The notes under the pieces: generated by a model | Databases searched by the model: none | What the model was told of the DNA's origin: nothing | What the model saw: the letters and a program-made list of their open reading frames with translations, nothing else | In this document: one piece after another, positions 35,401-48,000 of the stretch | Layout: each line of letters opens with the position of its first letter | Numbering within the stretch: the stretch's first letter is position 1 | Program-made: the position numbers and the translations under genes | Source: Bradysia coprophila | Taxonomy: Eukaryota > Arthropoda > Insecta > Diptera > Sciaridae | Direction: 5' to 3' | DNA length: 64,000 nt | Assembly (NCBI RefSeq): GCF_014529535.1 | Contig: NW_023503313.1 | Span: 1,352,796-1,416,795 of the forward strand

Positions 35401-36130
35401 CAGGGAAACGCGATTGAAGCCGACATGGGACTGGGTGTTAACCGTAATGGATGCAACTGAGGCGCAACTCCGGTTTGGTGCTTCGTTGACTCATTCAACC
35501 GATCCATCGCATCCATTGCATCCACTACATCCATTGAATCCTTCACAACCAGCTGCATCAAGCATCAACAATCTGAGCGTACCACCGAGCAGTAAGAAAG
35601 ATTTTTTCGCCTTCTCGTGACCAACAAATTCTCAATTTTCTCTCTTTCTCCATTTTGTATCAGGCAATTATCAGCCACGTCGAACAGCCACACTAGAAAG
35701 TACGCAAAGTACATCCAGTACCAGTACTCGAATCGTTGGATTTTCTACTGCGTCTGATAATCAACGCAATTTTGACAGAGACGGTGTAGCACAGACCGCT
35801 CGTCGAGAATTTTTGACCTACGCATTATCCTTGATGCGATCACACAGTTCCGAACACCGTGACTCATTGCCGGTATTGGATGTGACTGCTCTGCGTCACA
35901 TTGCCTACGTTCTCGATGGAATCATCTTTTATATGCGTGCTGGAAAGGAGAACGACATGGACAAAAACGACGTGAACATCTGGGCCGACTTGAATGAAAA
36001 CGAAAATGACGATGCTGAAGACGAACCAATGGATGGTGCCGATTTGTCCGATAGCGCAATGTATATGCTGGGATCACAGCAAGGACGTCGTCATTCATTT
36101 TTCCAACGCTCCGAATCGACACTTTGTCTC
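32478..36130 (+). pseudogene. hyd: Partial, rearranged copy of hyd/UBR5 E3 ubiquitin ligase
   Basis: Exon 1 (32478-32536) encodes MSSLHFVVHPLPGTDELND, the conserved N-terminus of UBR5/Hyd. The next exon (from 32735, acceptor TTTCTTAG) jumps about a thousand residues ahead to [13 protein letters not shown] and the UBR box ([47 protein letters not shown]). Splicing these two would be in frame (phase 2). That exon contains frame changes near 33565-33585 and an in-frame TAG near 33704. Later exons 33799-33970, 34042-34371, 34448-34574, 34860-35338, 35396-35591 and 35664 to about 36130 join cleanly and match the acidic, Ser-rich and ARREFLTYALSLMRSH regions. The RCC1-like, MLLE and HECT parts are absent. 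Because introns are kept it is a DNA-level duplicate, not a retrocopy. A short UBR-box protein might still be made. Confidence 0.85.
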
Positions 36131-36135
36131 GGCCG

Positions 36136-36461
36136 ATGCACTATGATGTTTTAAGACTGAGGGGTGGTGGTGACTCCGACTCGTATCACACTGCTAATGA
36201 CGAAATCTCCGCTAGCAGTTCAATTTACGACCTCACTTCAGCGTACAATGACATGACAATTGAATGCAAACGAGAATTCATTGGTAGAGTGCAAGCATGG
36301 TGCATGCTAATGAACGGCTCATTTCCTCCGGTTCGGCCACACTACGTAAACCAAATGAATGAAGCGGTTTTGGACGAATTTTTCCACCAACTGATCTTCG
36401 GCCTCAAAACCATAAGGGATAACGAGAGAATAAACCAAGTGGCTGGCACAGTAACAACACG
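36136..36461 (+). CDS. Unrecognised frame fused to the broken end of the hyd copy
   Basis: Directly after the hyd homology stops, another frame opens at ATG 36136 (MHYDVLRLRGGGDSDSYH) and runs to a good donor, GTAAGT, after ACAACAC at 36462. The remaining residues (DEISASSSIYDLTSAYNDMT, FIGRVQAWCMLMNGSFPPVR, EAVLDEFFHQLIFGLKTIRD) look like folded helical protein and match nothing I recognise. VLRLRGG equals the ubiquitin C-terminus, which may be chance. The frame also stays open a few codons upstream into hyd sequence. No following exon was found, so it may be an exon of another gene cut at the duplication breakpoint. Confidence 0.4.
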
Positions 36462-36706
36462 TAAGTAGACTTTAAGTTTTCATCAACGCCTAATATTCTT
36501 TTCCAACTATTTTCGATCTGACTCACTTTTTTTTCAAAATTTCGACGGAAGCTTGTCCGAATCACTGCAAATTCAAATGTCTTATCTCAAAAGTTTCGCC
36601 TGCGGCGCTTCACAAGAAGCATACATGTCCTAAATTCCTTATATTTTCGGTCCTTTGAAGTAGTCAAATACCCAATCTACTGAAAACTTACAAGAATAGT
36701 AGGTTA

Positions 36707-36969
36707 CAGTGCACCCTGCGAAAATGATTCATTACATGGGGGAGCAATTTTGAGATACGAGCAACTCACAAGTGTGTGTTTAAGCGCCAAGGTTTGAAAA
36801 CTGTTATTTTGACAAGGGTAGAGTTTGCATATCCGAGCCGAAGGCGAGGTATGTAACTACCCGCGTCAAAATAACAGTTTTCAAACCGAGGCGCTTAAAC
36901 ACACACGCGTGAGTTGCAAGTTTCAAAATTGTTCCACCATGTAATGAATCATTGCAGCAGGATGCACTG
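36707..36969. mobile_element. Palindromic MITE with TA target (Tc1/mariner-like)
   Basis: Begins CAGTGCACCCTGCGAAAATG, ends GCAGGATGCACTG, and is flanked by TA (36705-36706 and 36970-36971). The whole 263 bp is one long hairpin: TTTAAGCGCC and CAAAATAACAGTTTTCAAAC have complements on the other side, around the loop sequence GAGCCGAAGGCGAGG. TA duplication and CAGTG-type ends fit IS630-Tc1-mariner non-autonomous elements. Confidence 0.8.
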
Positions 36970-36971
36970 TA

Positions 36972-37944
36972 TTCTATTTTATTGCTTGCCCATGCGAAAA
37001 TTGATTCTTACATATCAATTTCTATAAATAGCAACAAAAGCTGATTTAAATACAACCATCTCTGTAGACAAAATCAACAAAACAAATAGAAATTTTTTCG
37101 GCACTATAAAACCAGTACACAGCCGAAATCGGCTCATACTTCTTCATAAAATATCCCGAAAATATTGGTATTGGTACAGCAGTACCAACCGTACCCACCG
37201 TACCGAAAGTGATCGAAGTGATCACACTATAGCATGTGCCATGTTGTCATTGAATTGTTATTCCGTACCATGACATTCTAAGCAATGATTTTGTTGTCTT
37301 TGTTATTTAGACGAAAAATTTTGCAGTGAAGTGAAATGAATTGTGTCTAAAATTAATCAATGTGTGAAGTGTTTTCGAATTTAAGTGAAAAATACGCAAC
37401 TAAAAGTGCTCGCTATGTGTGTTCATAACAAACATTGAAATTATTGCTAGAACAAATATGGCTGACGCTTTCAGTTTTGTGATTTTTCTTTTTAAGAATT
37501 GAAATTCTTTTGCCACACTGAACTCTCGCCACTGCAAAATAATTGTCCAAAAACACAAAACATCAATAATTATTCTCGTTTTCATGTCAAAAAGCATAAA
37601 ATATTTCAGATGACGCATTCACTTTCATATGGCTGCACCCCACGAAAACTGATTTTACATGAATGACTCGAGCACCCCGCGAAAATATAGATTCCCTGAC
37701 GAAAGTGTCACGCAAATATCCCTAAGGGAATCGACCATTTTCGTGGGGCCCAAATTGATATGTATGAATCAATTTTCGCATGTGGCAAGCAATAAAAGAA
37801 TTTTATGTGAAACTCGCGTTGCTATGTGTATCTACAGGAAGAAATGAATATCAAGCTCGTCCAAGGTCCCCAATGAAATGTTTTCGTACTGTTTTGTCCT
37901 TTAAATCCTTTGTTAAAACGCGTTGTATTTTTACAGCGTGGATT
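36972..37944. other. Intergenic, small inverted repeats
   Basis: No gene supported. A small inverted repeat, GCGAAAATATAGATTCCCT with AGGGAATCGACCATTTTCG, lies at about 37677-37755. Confidence 0.45.
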
Positions 37945-38199
37945 ATGAGACCCGGAAAGAGAAGCTTCGTAGAAGTTGCAGTGAATTTGGGTATTGCCGT
38001 TATTTTCCTTTTTGTATCGTTGTTGACAAGACCGAACCATAATTTTCTTAGAGAAACTGTGTTATTTTCCATTATAACGATTAATTCGATTTTAGTTGCC
38101 TTATCACCCGTCTATGAGGCGTTTTTACAAAAATATTTGAATTACAATTCAATAATACTCACAGTTATTCTATCGGTTTTCAATATACTTAATAAATGA
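37945..38199 (+). CDS. Possible small membrane protein or terminal exon
   Basis: 84 codons from ATG 37945 (MRPGKRSFVEVAVNLG). Two to three hydrophobic segments follow: GIAVIFLFVSLL, then VLFSIITINSILVAL and IILTVILSVFNIL, with a short basic N-terminus. An acceptor-like TTTTTACAG stands just before (ending at 37936), so this may be the last exon of a longer membrane protein. No upstream partner or family match was found. Confidence 0.3.
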   Translation: MRPGKRSFVEVAVNLGIAVIFLFVSLLTRPNHNFLRETVLFSIITINSILVALSPVYEAFLQKYLNYNSIILTVILSVFNILNK

Positions 38200-38202
38200 T
38201 CA

Positions 38203-38250
38203 ACAGGTTCAACAACAACAAAAACAACAACAACAACAGCAACAACATTA
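38203..38250. repeat. (CAA)n microsatellite
   Basis: Imperfect run of CAACAACAA units with interspersed CAG and AAA. Confidence 0.8.
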
Positions 38251-38569
38251 AAACATAGAAAACCAAAATGTGAATAAAAGTATAATTTTAACAAAACACA
38301 AATAAAAAAAATATTTTTTTTGTAAAATGGAAAATGCTTGCGTTTCAATTCTTCGGGTTTTATGGGCGCAGTGTGTGATGTGAATTTGAGTTTTTTCTGC
38401 AGTCATAGCTATGTTTTCAAGCCGTTATTCAAGTCCAACATCAAGATTCAAGAGACGTTTAAATTGATTTTAACCTCGACAGCTGATAGTCCGAGGAATT
38501 TACGGTCAATACCTATCTAATAAAGCAAAATCCATCTAAATCCGTTCAAATTTGGCCAACCTTCAAGCA

Positions 38570-39018
38570 AAAAAGGCTTTCCACCCTGAACCTCGTTCAA
38601 ACCAAGGGGTCTAACTCACGAGTCGGTCATCCAATTTTCATAATTTTTTTTTTTTGTCGATCGGTATTGTAAATACCTTTCATTTGACGTATTAAGTGTA
38701 GCCTTTAAATGGCCAGAGATATCTTCGGAAAACGTAAAATCACTTATGGGGCCCCAGCTCGGGAGGGGTCGACCCAAAATCGCCCATCTTCGAACTTAGC
38801 CTCACCTTTTTGACTATCTTTCAGGGAAAAAAAATTTTTGAAATCGGATTTGATTTACTCAAGATATCGACGTGACAGACAGACAGACAAAATTTCTATT
38901 GCGGATTCGTCATCTATGAACATAGACAAACACTTTGCCCTTACTGTCTGCTTCGAATTCCATCAATTACACACGGCATCGTAATCCTATAAGCCCCTTC
39001 GTACTTCGTACGGGGCTA
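38570..39018 (-). mobile_element. Inverted, shorter copy of the CGTACGAAGT repeat
   Basis: Reverse-complement relative of 28581-29000. It shares GTCTAACTCACGAGTCGGTC, TTGTCGATCGGTATTGTAAA, CAGCTCGGGAGGGGTCGA, the (CAGA)n run at about 38876-38890 and the end TTCGTACTTCGTACGGGGCT. Only the left half of the 1-kb copy is represented. Confidence 0.65.
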
Positions 39019-42000
39019 AAAAGTTGTTCCACAAAATTGTCAAAGGAGACTAACGATTCTATAGAGCCATCGATCATTCGGATCGGATGTGGCTTGAATC
39101 TGAGTTGTTCGATACCTTGGCAAATTCATTCTGAAACACTAAGCACTAAGAACTGAATCAATTAAGAGGCTCACTTGACGCATTAATCAGAATTTTGCTT
39201 GGTATTTCAGTGCGTTGCAGCAAATTAATGGTTTGAGTTAAACAACTGTTTGATAGAAAACAAAATTGCAATTTTTGACAACGAGGGGAAAGCTCCTCAC
39301 AAGTTACTTTCACGATTAGTAGTTAGAACGACTCCTAAGGACCCTCCTACATACTCGTAATACAATTACCAAAAATATGAGCTCTCGTCGAAAGTAGACA
39401 TTCAAGATTGTAATACAAAGCAAAGGCGATGAGATTTCTCTAGGACTGATTCTTCTACAACCGTAGGGTGTTCTTCATTCAATGAAGTTCATTGCTGCGC
39501 ATTATTACCATAAAGTTCCGATCAGATTTTTCAATGTCTCCACTAAGTAACTTCTCCTCCACACGAACATAAGGATTTTCTATTTCACTTGTTCATTAAG
39601 GGAAATACAAATGAAACGCTAAAAACTGTGATTCCGAAAGTTCAGCGAAAAGAACAGAAGCAACCCTTCGACTGTATCATGTAAAGCCCTACCTCCGACA
39701 GAAGCAGCTGCGACGTTTGATAAACCACCGACGAACATTCAGTCTAAGATTGACGAAGAGTTTGTATTTAATTTCCGAACAAAAGATCTTGCTCTAAGCA
39801 ATGTACGGTCATTTCATATTTAATGCTGCTGAGAATTTCAAAATCATCGAAAATTTGATTCCAAAAACGTTTTCAGTGAACCGTTGGAAATTATTCAAAT
39901 GAAAACATTTCCCGCAACCATATCAAAAGCATTCAAACTGTTCCAGTGCAAAACAAGCGTTCGAAGTAATGTTGGGAGGGTCATATTCGCGAAAAATTTT
40001 CGAGAAAATTCGCGAAAATCAAGAAAATTTTAGAGAATTTCCCAAAATTTTCACAAGTTGACAAAAATTCACAAAAATAAATTTTTTGCAAATTCGCCGA
40101 AATTTTGGAAAATTCACGAAAATTATAGGCACTGTAACGGTCGAGTATAAAATCAGTCATCGCTATGGCCAGTCATTTTTCGACTCTTGTTATTTGTGAT
40201 CGTCATTTCTCCATCTCCAGCCTTATTTTGGATTCGGAATTTTTTTAATTCGGGACGATCAGTAAGTTCGCGAGTGATAACCACGTTCATTTAGACAATA
40301 AGTCTAGGTTCGATTTTTTAGCACCAATTATGAGCACCTCTAACATAACAATGAAAATTAAAAAAAAAAAACGACTCTGACCTACTGCGTGCTACACCTT
40401 ATACTTTTAGGGAATGCTCGGCAGAATTTTGTTTTGTTTTTGTTTCTGTGAATTGGATCATTAACCAAGGCTCGATTATATTATTCGCGCAACACTCAAA
40501 ATATGATACAATTATTGGATTTTATTGCTTATTATTGTATCGGTAACGTGGTATTTTTAGCAAAACATTCAACAGCGGAAAGTTTTTTTTTGCTCTCTCG
40601 TTACATTGAATGAAAATTTTCCAGAAAAAAATGGAAAAACGCAAAAACTAACGGTGAACTGATTTTTCATTACTAACACCTGACCAGACCCATATGTGAC
40701 CTACTATAAACCATAAAACGTGTATATCTCAGCATGATGGTAGAGAACAAAAAGCGATCCGTTCATTGTTGTCTATTTTTCTACGCTGTAAACGCTAATT
40801 GTTTAATAAAAAATTGTAAAATGTCAATGCCGCGAAATTTGATTAAAAAAAAAACATTCGATGCTAATCTCAAAACATACTTTTCTGTGTGTACGTACAG
40901 GTAAATAGACTTGTCGAAGCGTTACTTTTACGATGCTATTGTTATACTTCCATGAATGTGATATATACAAACCTCATGAATGTGGTAATGTGGTATGCAT
41001 ATCTTTGATGTTGTAAAGTTATTTGCTGAGGTTCTAGGAAAAACAAATATTTTTTTTACAATTATGACCTGAAATTAAGTTTGCCTTTATATCCTGGTCG
41101 ACGAGACAAGACTTTTTCGGTGCTGGAATTTTCGTTTTAATTACTTTTATTATTACACGAAATGTTGCTGTAACAAAGTCTTCCATAATTCTTTAGATTT
41201 GTATGGTAAGACTAGTAGTATAAAGTGAGCTTTATTATTTTAATGACTAACGAACACATTCACGTTATGCTTTCTTCTGCAAATGATGTTAATCTCAGTG
41301 CAATTAAACAATTTACAGAGCTTAAACCTTTTTGCAGACAAGCCTGCGATGGACATAATAATGATGTATGAATAATCTACTACTTCTTCGGTAAGTAACA
41401 CGACTATTGAAAACTTTAAAATCTCATGGGTGTTGCGTTGTTTATAAGAAAACACGAGCCGAAGCTCATCACTTTTTCCTTTGTCAACAGATGACTAAAC
41501 CGTAGAAAACTAAATTTGACAATATCAGGGCATATTATTGGTATGAATTCATTTCTAGAAGTTACCAAATATTTACCAAAAATTGTCTAAATTTACCAAA
41601 TTTGTCTTTCGGTTAGTTCGGTATATGTGTTGAGCAATCATAGGCCCTGCTTGAAATTGTATGTTTTTAATGTTAAAACGGCCACTCGTCGTCGAATAAT
41701 ATCGGTAAAATCAATTGTAGCATCACCACAGAATCGTTATCAATAATTGATACTCAATAATATTGAGTCAATATCACGTAGTAAATACACAAACACACGC
41801 AAATGGTTTATCGAAAAGGCTATACGCACCGGAATTGGTCTATAAAAATAATTGTTGTCCTTGTTAGTTATTATTGTTCATTAATAAATCAATTTCCCAA
41901 CAATGAGCCATTGATCAATGATCATGTGCTGCACTTATTTCTTAAACGTTTTTCTGATAATGCTTTTAGTCCTATTATATACTTGCTGTTATCTACAAGA

Positions 42001-42810
42001 AATGCGGGAGCAATAAATACAGTCAATAAATCAATCCAAAAGTTACGAAAATACCTCCATATCTTGGAATTAATTCACCTAATCATTTTCCGAGTCTAAT
42101 ACCATTCCCAATTAATAGCTGGAAATGATCCAAGAATTTGTTGATAAATTTAAATGTGTTCATTGATTTAGATATCTGAAATGATGGTGTAGCGAGGCAG
42201 TGTAAAGAGGTTATTGTTTAAGTAACTGATTTTCAGAATTCTCAGAATTATATGCCAGTTTAAATAACGTATGCACCTCTGTCCAAAATGTTTATCTTGA
42301 TGATTTAAGTTATGTACCACGCCAGAGGTGCATAATCTACTATTTACGTGCTTCAACTACGTAATACCGTCATTACGGTTGTGTGATGATGCTAAAGATC
42401 GTTGATAGATCGTTTCCAGTTTTTTTTTTATAAATTTTGGAAATGTGGAGATCGAAATACCAAATAATATTTATTCGATTCGCGGAAATCTTGACGCCTT
42501 TCCTCCATATCGCCTCTTATTAATTTCAATTTTATTTTTACTGTATCATACAGAGAGGGCGGAACTATGGGCCCTAAGCGAATGTGTTTGGCATTGACAA
42601 CTCACGCCAAATCATACTGATGAATAGAAATCGTGTAATCAAATAGAATATCTCACGACTTTAAGCATCATAATTATGAAGTCATTCAACGAACCGTATA
42701 AATTAAAAATCGTGATCTGTGCAATCAAATATTTATTTAACATTTACTTTGTCAGTACATCAAAATCAATTCACTCATAAAGTGCTGCTGAGCTATTTAA
42801 CGTTAACGAT
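39019..42810. other. Gene-free interval between the hyd copy and regucalcin
   Basis: About 3.8 kb without a supported gene. A stretch at about 39985-40130 is made of GAAAATT/AATTTTC words (decayed repeat). The frame at 41803-42099 has no splice signals and is treated as chance. A short inverted repeat with TATGCACCTCTG / CAGAGGTGCATA lies at about 42267-42333. Confidence 0.4.
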
Positions 42811-43892
42811 TCATTTTGAACGCCAACGGAACATAGGTATTCCCTTGAGCTGTCGCTGGTCTGAACTGACTCGGTACAATTTTCCGTATTGGTCATCATC
42901 GTCGAATGGCTTGGTATCAGTTATCCAGGAAACATCCCAGTATGTCGTAACGTATATCTTACTCCAATCGTCGCCACCGAAACATAACGATGTAACTGTT
43001 TTAACGGGCAATTCGATTGTCTCAAGTAGTTGACCGTTAATCGTGTCAAATTTACATATTTTACTTGACCCATATGAAGCCATCCATAGATTATCCTCGG
43101 AATCAATGGTAATTCCATCGACGAAATCGCCATTCAAGAAGTTGCTATCGCATTTCTTAAATCCAACTACTGAATTGAGGTCGATGAAGAGTTTTTTGTT
43201 GGCTATGTGAATTGACTGTGTTAATTACATGAAATTGTTATAAAAAGAAGAAAAATTCTACAGGAGAACTGTGGTACCAACAATACAACATCTCTCCCGT
43301 AAAGCTTTTCCTAATACTACCAATAATTACTTATCGTCCCTGATTCCAGATCGAAATCGAATGACCACACACCACGGAGCGATTCAGCAAAAAACAAGCG
43401 TTTGTTGTCGTTGCTCCAAGTAAGACCATTGGGTGTCGCCAAACCCTCGTCCATCACATCTAAGGATTCTCCATCAAATCGATAAATGTGACCAATCCCC
43501 GAACCGAATTTGTTTCCACTCTGAACTGGAGCCCCTCCAACCCATAAGCGTCCCTTTGCGTCACACTTTCCATCATGGAAGATTCGACCATTTAAATCGA
43601 ATTCTTTGATTATGTGAAGAGATTTTGCGTCCAAATCGAATGTGGCCAATTTGTTTGTGCCAATCGCTACAAGTATCTTATTCGGTTGACCTTCAACCGG
43701 TATAGCAAAAGATAACCATCCATCGTAAACGTGAATTCTTTCCGTTTTGTTATCGCTTGGTGTATAGATGGTAATATCACCCGCCAGATAATCTATGTAA
43801 ATTAGACGATTACTATCAGCGTCATAGAATGGGGACTCCCCGTTCCTCGATCTTTCATCACCAGCTAAGCAAACATTGTAGTCCGTTGACAT
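42811..43892 (-). CDS. RGN: Regucalcin / SMP-30 family protein (SGL domain)
   Basis: Two exons, 43892-43331 and 43202-42811, join in phase 1 across a 128-bp intron (ATAA/GTAATT to CACATAG) to give 317 codons, a typical SMP-30 length. Six-bladed propeller hallmarks are visible: NGESPFYDADSNRLIYIDY (usual GE.P.WD, giving the metal-binding glutamate), FHDGKCDAKGRLWVGG (the N-D-G-K.DP.GR.W.GT region), GLATPNGLTWSNDNKRLFFAES (the PNG metal-site asparagine) and GDFVDGITIDSEDNLWMASY (the D-G metal-site aspartate). The family are calcium- or zinc-dependent lactonases in the cytosol (regucalcin, gluconolactonase). In the N-D-G-K block the usual Asn is His (FHDGK). The start at 43892 is chosen because a TATA box lies just upstream. 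Confidence 0.9.
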
Positions 43893-43978
43893 GGCCAAGA
43901 AGTAAGACGCTGTGAATTAAGCAAAAGAGAACTGTTGTCACGGTGTGTTACTTTTGTTAAGGTTGATTGAACTAGAAG

Positions 43979-43986
43979 TATATAAA
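43979..43986 (-). promoter_or_regulatory. TATA box of the regucalcin gene
   Basis: CTTTATATA read on the minus strand lies about 90 bases upstream of the start codon, which puts a predicted transcription start near 43955 and a 5' UTR of about 60 bases. Confidence 0.55.
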
Positions 43987-43987
43987 G

Positions 43988-45033
43988 TCAAATCAGCTGA
44001 AAATGAAGGGAAGATATGACTGTGTTCACTTTTATTTCTATTGTGGATGACAAGGCTTTATCATGACTAAAGGGAGTAGATTTAACAATAAGGGTGGTTT
44101 ATACAATGATAACTTGAAGATTCTTGAGATAAGTCTCTAAAAATGGATCTCTAGTTTTGCACAGTCCGGAGGGACTATTGAAAATTTCTTACAATTTCAC
44201 TAGGTTTTTTAATGGATTTTTCCATTACAATAATTTTATTGTGAAGACGACACTATAGATTCCAGCCAGCTGAAGTAATTGGTTATTTAATCTTCCAATC
44301 AAACGGAATGGCTTTATAAATTATTAGTGTCAATCTAATCGAAACGAGGTTCAAACTTCTCAATGAAATTTGTTTTTGGTATGATTTACCATTAACAATA
44401 AAGATAGCGATTATTCGCGTTGCGTTTGGTTCACTACACAATGCTACATTTTAGATTCGCCTGTATGGCTTTATTGCCGTATACAACAGCTAATTATTTT
44501 ACGATCCTCTGTGTCTCGAACAAGCTATTGCACTACACAGTTTATTGCACTGTAAATAACAGTATTATCTGTAAAAAAAATTGTGCAAAATTTGGTACTA
44601 ATCGTTTAGTCAGAGGTAGACCATTGTCGAGGTTAGCTGACATTGTATTGAAAAGAAATTAATTTGACAAAATTTTCCATATTTAATTATTGTTTTAAAA
44701 AAATTTCACACAAAACAACGACGTTTTTTTTCGTTTATCATACAATAACTCCTACAGTTTCTCGACACAGCTTTGTTTCTCGACGAGTATATTTAGGAAA
44801 AAATCGACGGAATTTAAACATCGATTTTAACTGCAAGTAAGGTCTGATATGGGAAAAATTCAAGTGTTTAAATGAGATGATGATTTTGTATGTGGAACTT
44901 TTATGGAAAAGTAATTAACTTTGATAGTGGATGCAGTGCTACTCTCACTCTAATAAGAAACTGTTGCTCCAACTGAAGTGCTTATCGAGACAAACAAAAA
45001 TTGTGCAAATAATAAGAAAACACAATATCCCCG
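43988..45033. other. Intergenic between regucalcin and the NAT-type SLC6 gene
   Basis: Divergent promoter region of the two neighbouring genes. No repeat or RNA gene recognised. The open frame at 44420-44662 has no supporting signals. Confidence 0.4.
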
Positions 45034-48000
45034 ATGATGGATGAAAAAAACACAACTGTAAGTTTAATTATTAAATTTTATGTAGAAACAGTGAATGCGA
45101 AATTCTGGCACACATATGTGCAAACTGTTTTGATGTTTTTATATACAATCAGTGCCGGACTGAAAACCGGGGAAAATTCGAAAAATGTCCTTTTTTTCAT
45201 ATAAAAAAGGATCTTCAGAAATTGCCCGAATTCCCAGTATGGCCAGTCTCGCACTGCATGCAGTTATCAGCTGTATTACAAGTAGTTTAAACTTAAAGAG
45301 TATTTTTGGAATTTCTTAAAATTTCCCAAATTTTCTTTAATTTTTCCAAAAAAATTTTTTGGAGAAAATCTGAACAAATATAGGAAAATTCAGGGAAATG
45401 TTTTCCCAAAAATAATCAGTGGTTTTATACTTTTTGTGGATTTCGTTTGCTCCATTCGCTCTATTCCACAATGTGAGTAAATAACATCAGAGTAGTGACT
45501 TTTTACAATGTTCCACTTCACACGTGCGAATAAGTGCAAGGACTTTCTTTACGATTCTTCTATTGAGACTGCAGAACGTTAAACACATAAAAAGTTTATT
45601 TGAATTAAGTTGAATAATTTGTAATTTATTTACGTTTAGGTTGAAATTAGTAACAAAACTTTGAACATACAATTTCTTGCACATGCACAAAAACCATTAC
45701 ATAACTCGGGATAAAAATGATGAGACTCGTTTTCGTGTGTTTATTGACCTCAACTTCGCCTCGGACAAACATAATACCTCACGAAAACTCTTCATTTCAT
45801 CCCTAGTCATGCTAGTTACTATTATTTGCCAACAGTATGTGGCCCTGTGGAAATCTACACAATATTGTAATAGTCTTAATTTTTACTCGATCCTACTTAT
45901 GGAACCCTAACTCACGACACACCGAATCCAGTTTTCATAAATTCTCATTTCTGGATTCGTTTAAATTGCGTCGATAGATATACTCAAAAGAATCTTCAAA
46001 CACTTAAGCAGCCCTGGCTCATGGCTTTGATCATGCATTTTATCAATGTTACATGTACCATGCGAGTTAAAAAAAATCATTTGCATTGTTTCTAAAAAGT
46101 GTACAAAAAGTATCCCTAGATGTATATTCAACATTCCTGTGCAGGATTCAGTATTAAAAATTGAAAATTTTCATTTACGATAACGAAAACCTATCTGTAG
46201 TGTTACAGTTTTAGTTACTAACTTCATTGACACCTGTTGTGTTCTTAGTTTTTGCTTTTAGAGATTAGTGTCTACGCCAAATATAGTATGTAACCGACTG
46301 CTTAATTTTAGACTCAAGCTGTAGCTGAACAGCCCGATAATGGAGCCGAAGAAACTGATAGTCCAGCAGCAAAACAAGAACGCAGGGAATGGTCGAACAG
46401 TTTAGAGTTTCTGATGTCTTGTATTGCTACCAGTGTTGGCTTGGGAAATATTTGGAGGTTTCCATTCACAGTAAGTTCTTAATTTTTTCAGTGAAATGAT
46501 TTCCCTCAATAAATAATTTCGTCGATTCTAGGCATACGAAAATGGTGGAGGTGCATTCCTCATTCCATACATAATTGTCTTATTTTTAATCGGTAAGCGA
46601 AGGTGTTGAAATACTGTTCAGGCATAAAATGTGTTAACTTTATCAATTACTTGAAGGCAAGCCTTTGTACTACCTTGAGATGTTTCTCGGTCAATTCACT
46701 AGTCGAAGTTCAGTAAAAATCTACAACTTCTGTCCAGCGTTCAGAGGTTAGACAGAACAGCTGGGTGTTCTTCGATTTTTTTTTTTTAATTTCGGGTTCT
46801 GGTTTCAGGAATCGGAGTTGGTCAAATACTTGCTACAATTTGTGTTGTTACCTACTATACGTCTCTTATCGCTCTGACGATATATTATTTTATCTCGTCT
46901 TTTGCGAAGGAACTGCCGTGGTCAACATGTTTGGAGGAATGGGGACCTGATTGTGTAAACTCGAGACCAAGATTTTTCGGTAACATAACTCCCCATGCAG
47001 ATAACTCTACTGAACGACAAAGTAGTAGCTCGGAGATATATTTTTTGTAAGAGAAAAATAGACTACAAGAACTGTATGACTGTAACATTCCGAGAGGAAC
47101 ATTCCGTTGTTTTCTTTATTACATTCTAACGAGCTCCGACGACGCTTTTGTAATTTAGGAAGAAAAGCAATTGGAATGCAATAGGTGCAGGGCCTATTTT
47201 AAGGAATTTATACTTTAGAAGTTCCAATAAAATTCTTTGAAAAAAATTCCTTTAAAATACCCTGGTGCTATGTAGCTAACATAACAAAATTGCATTTTTA
47301 CAGGCAATACGTACTGAAGGAGAAAAGTGACATAAGTGACGGTATCGGTTGGCCTGATTGGAAATTAACTTTATGCTTGTTGGGATCTTGGGTCGTGGTG
47401 TGCCTTATAATTGTTAAAGGTGTCAAGAGTTCGGGGAAAGCTTCATATTTTTTGGCATTGTTTCCATACGTAGTTATTATAATCCTGTTGGTGCACGCGT
47501 GCACGTTAGAAGGATCGGTAAATGGAATTTTATTCTTCCTCAAACCACAGTGGGGCGAACTACTGAATGCAAAGGTTAGTAGATCGTTTCCGTAATTGAA
47601 ATTACATTTAATTGCTTTGCATGTGGCACACTGATCATCTTTGAGACGGTTACCTTTCAAAGCTTATTATTTATCTGGATCCGCTTTTAAATGCATCAAT
47701 AGGTTTTGAACCAGCCAAGTCCAGTTGTTTTCTCACAGTAATTGGAAGAAATTGCAGATTTTTTACCATTCAATGAAATAAGTCCTTCATATTATGGTCA
47801 TCTACTGTAATTCTCTCATTGATTCCGAGATGCCTAATTATTGGGCATGACAATCATTTTCATACTCAAAACTAACGAGTATATCATAATATAATCTGCA
47901 TGCCTAGACGACACTTACATGACTAAGTTATTCATAAAATGAACGAACCAACCATTTCGAACCCAACTACTGACTTCCTATCATAATTTCGAAGAGCTAA

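Noticed and set aside
41803-42099. 98-codon plus-strand frame
   Set aside because: No splice sites, no motif and no neighbouring exon; probably chance.
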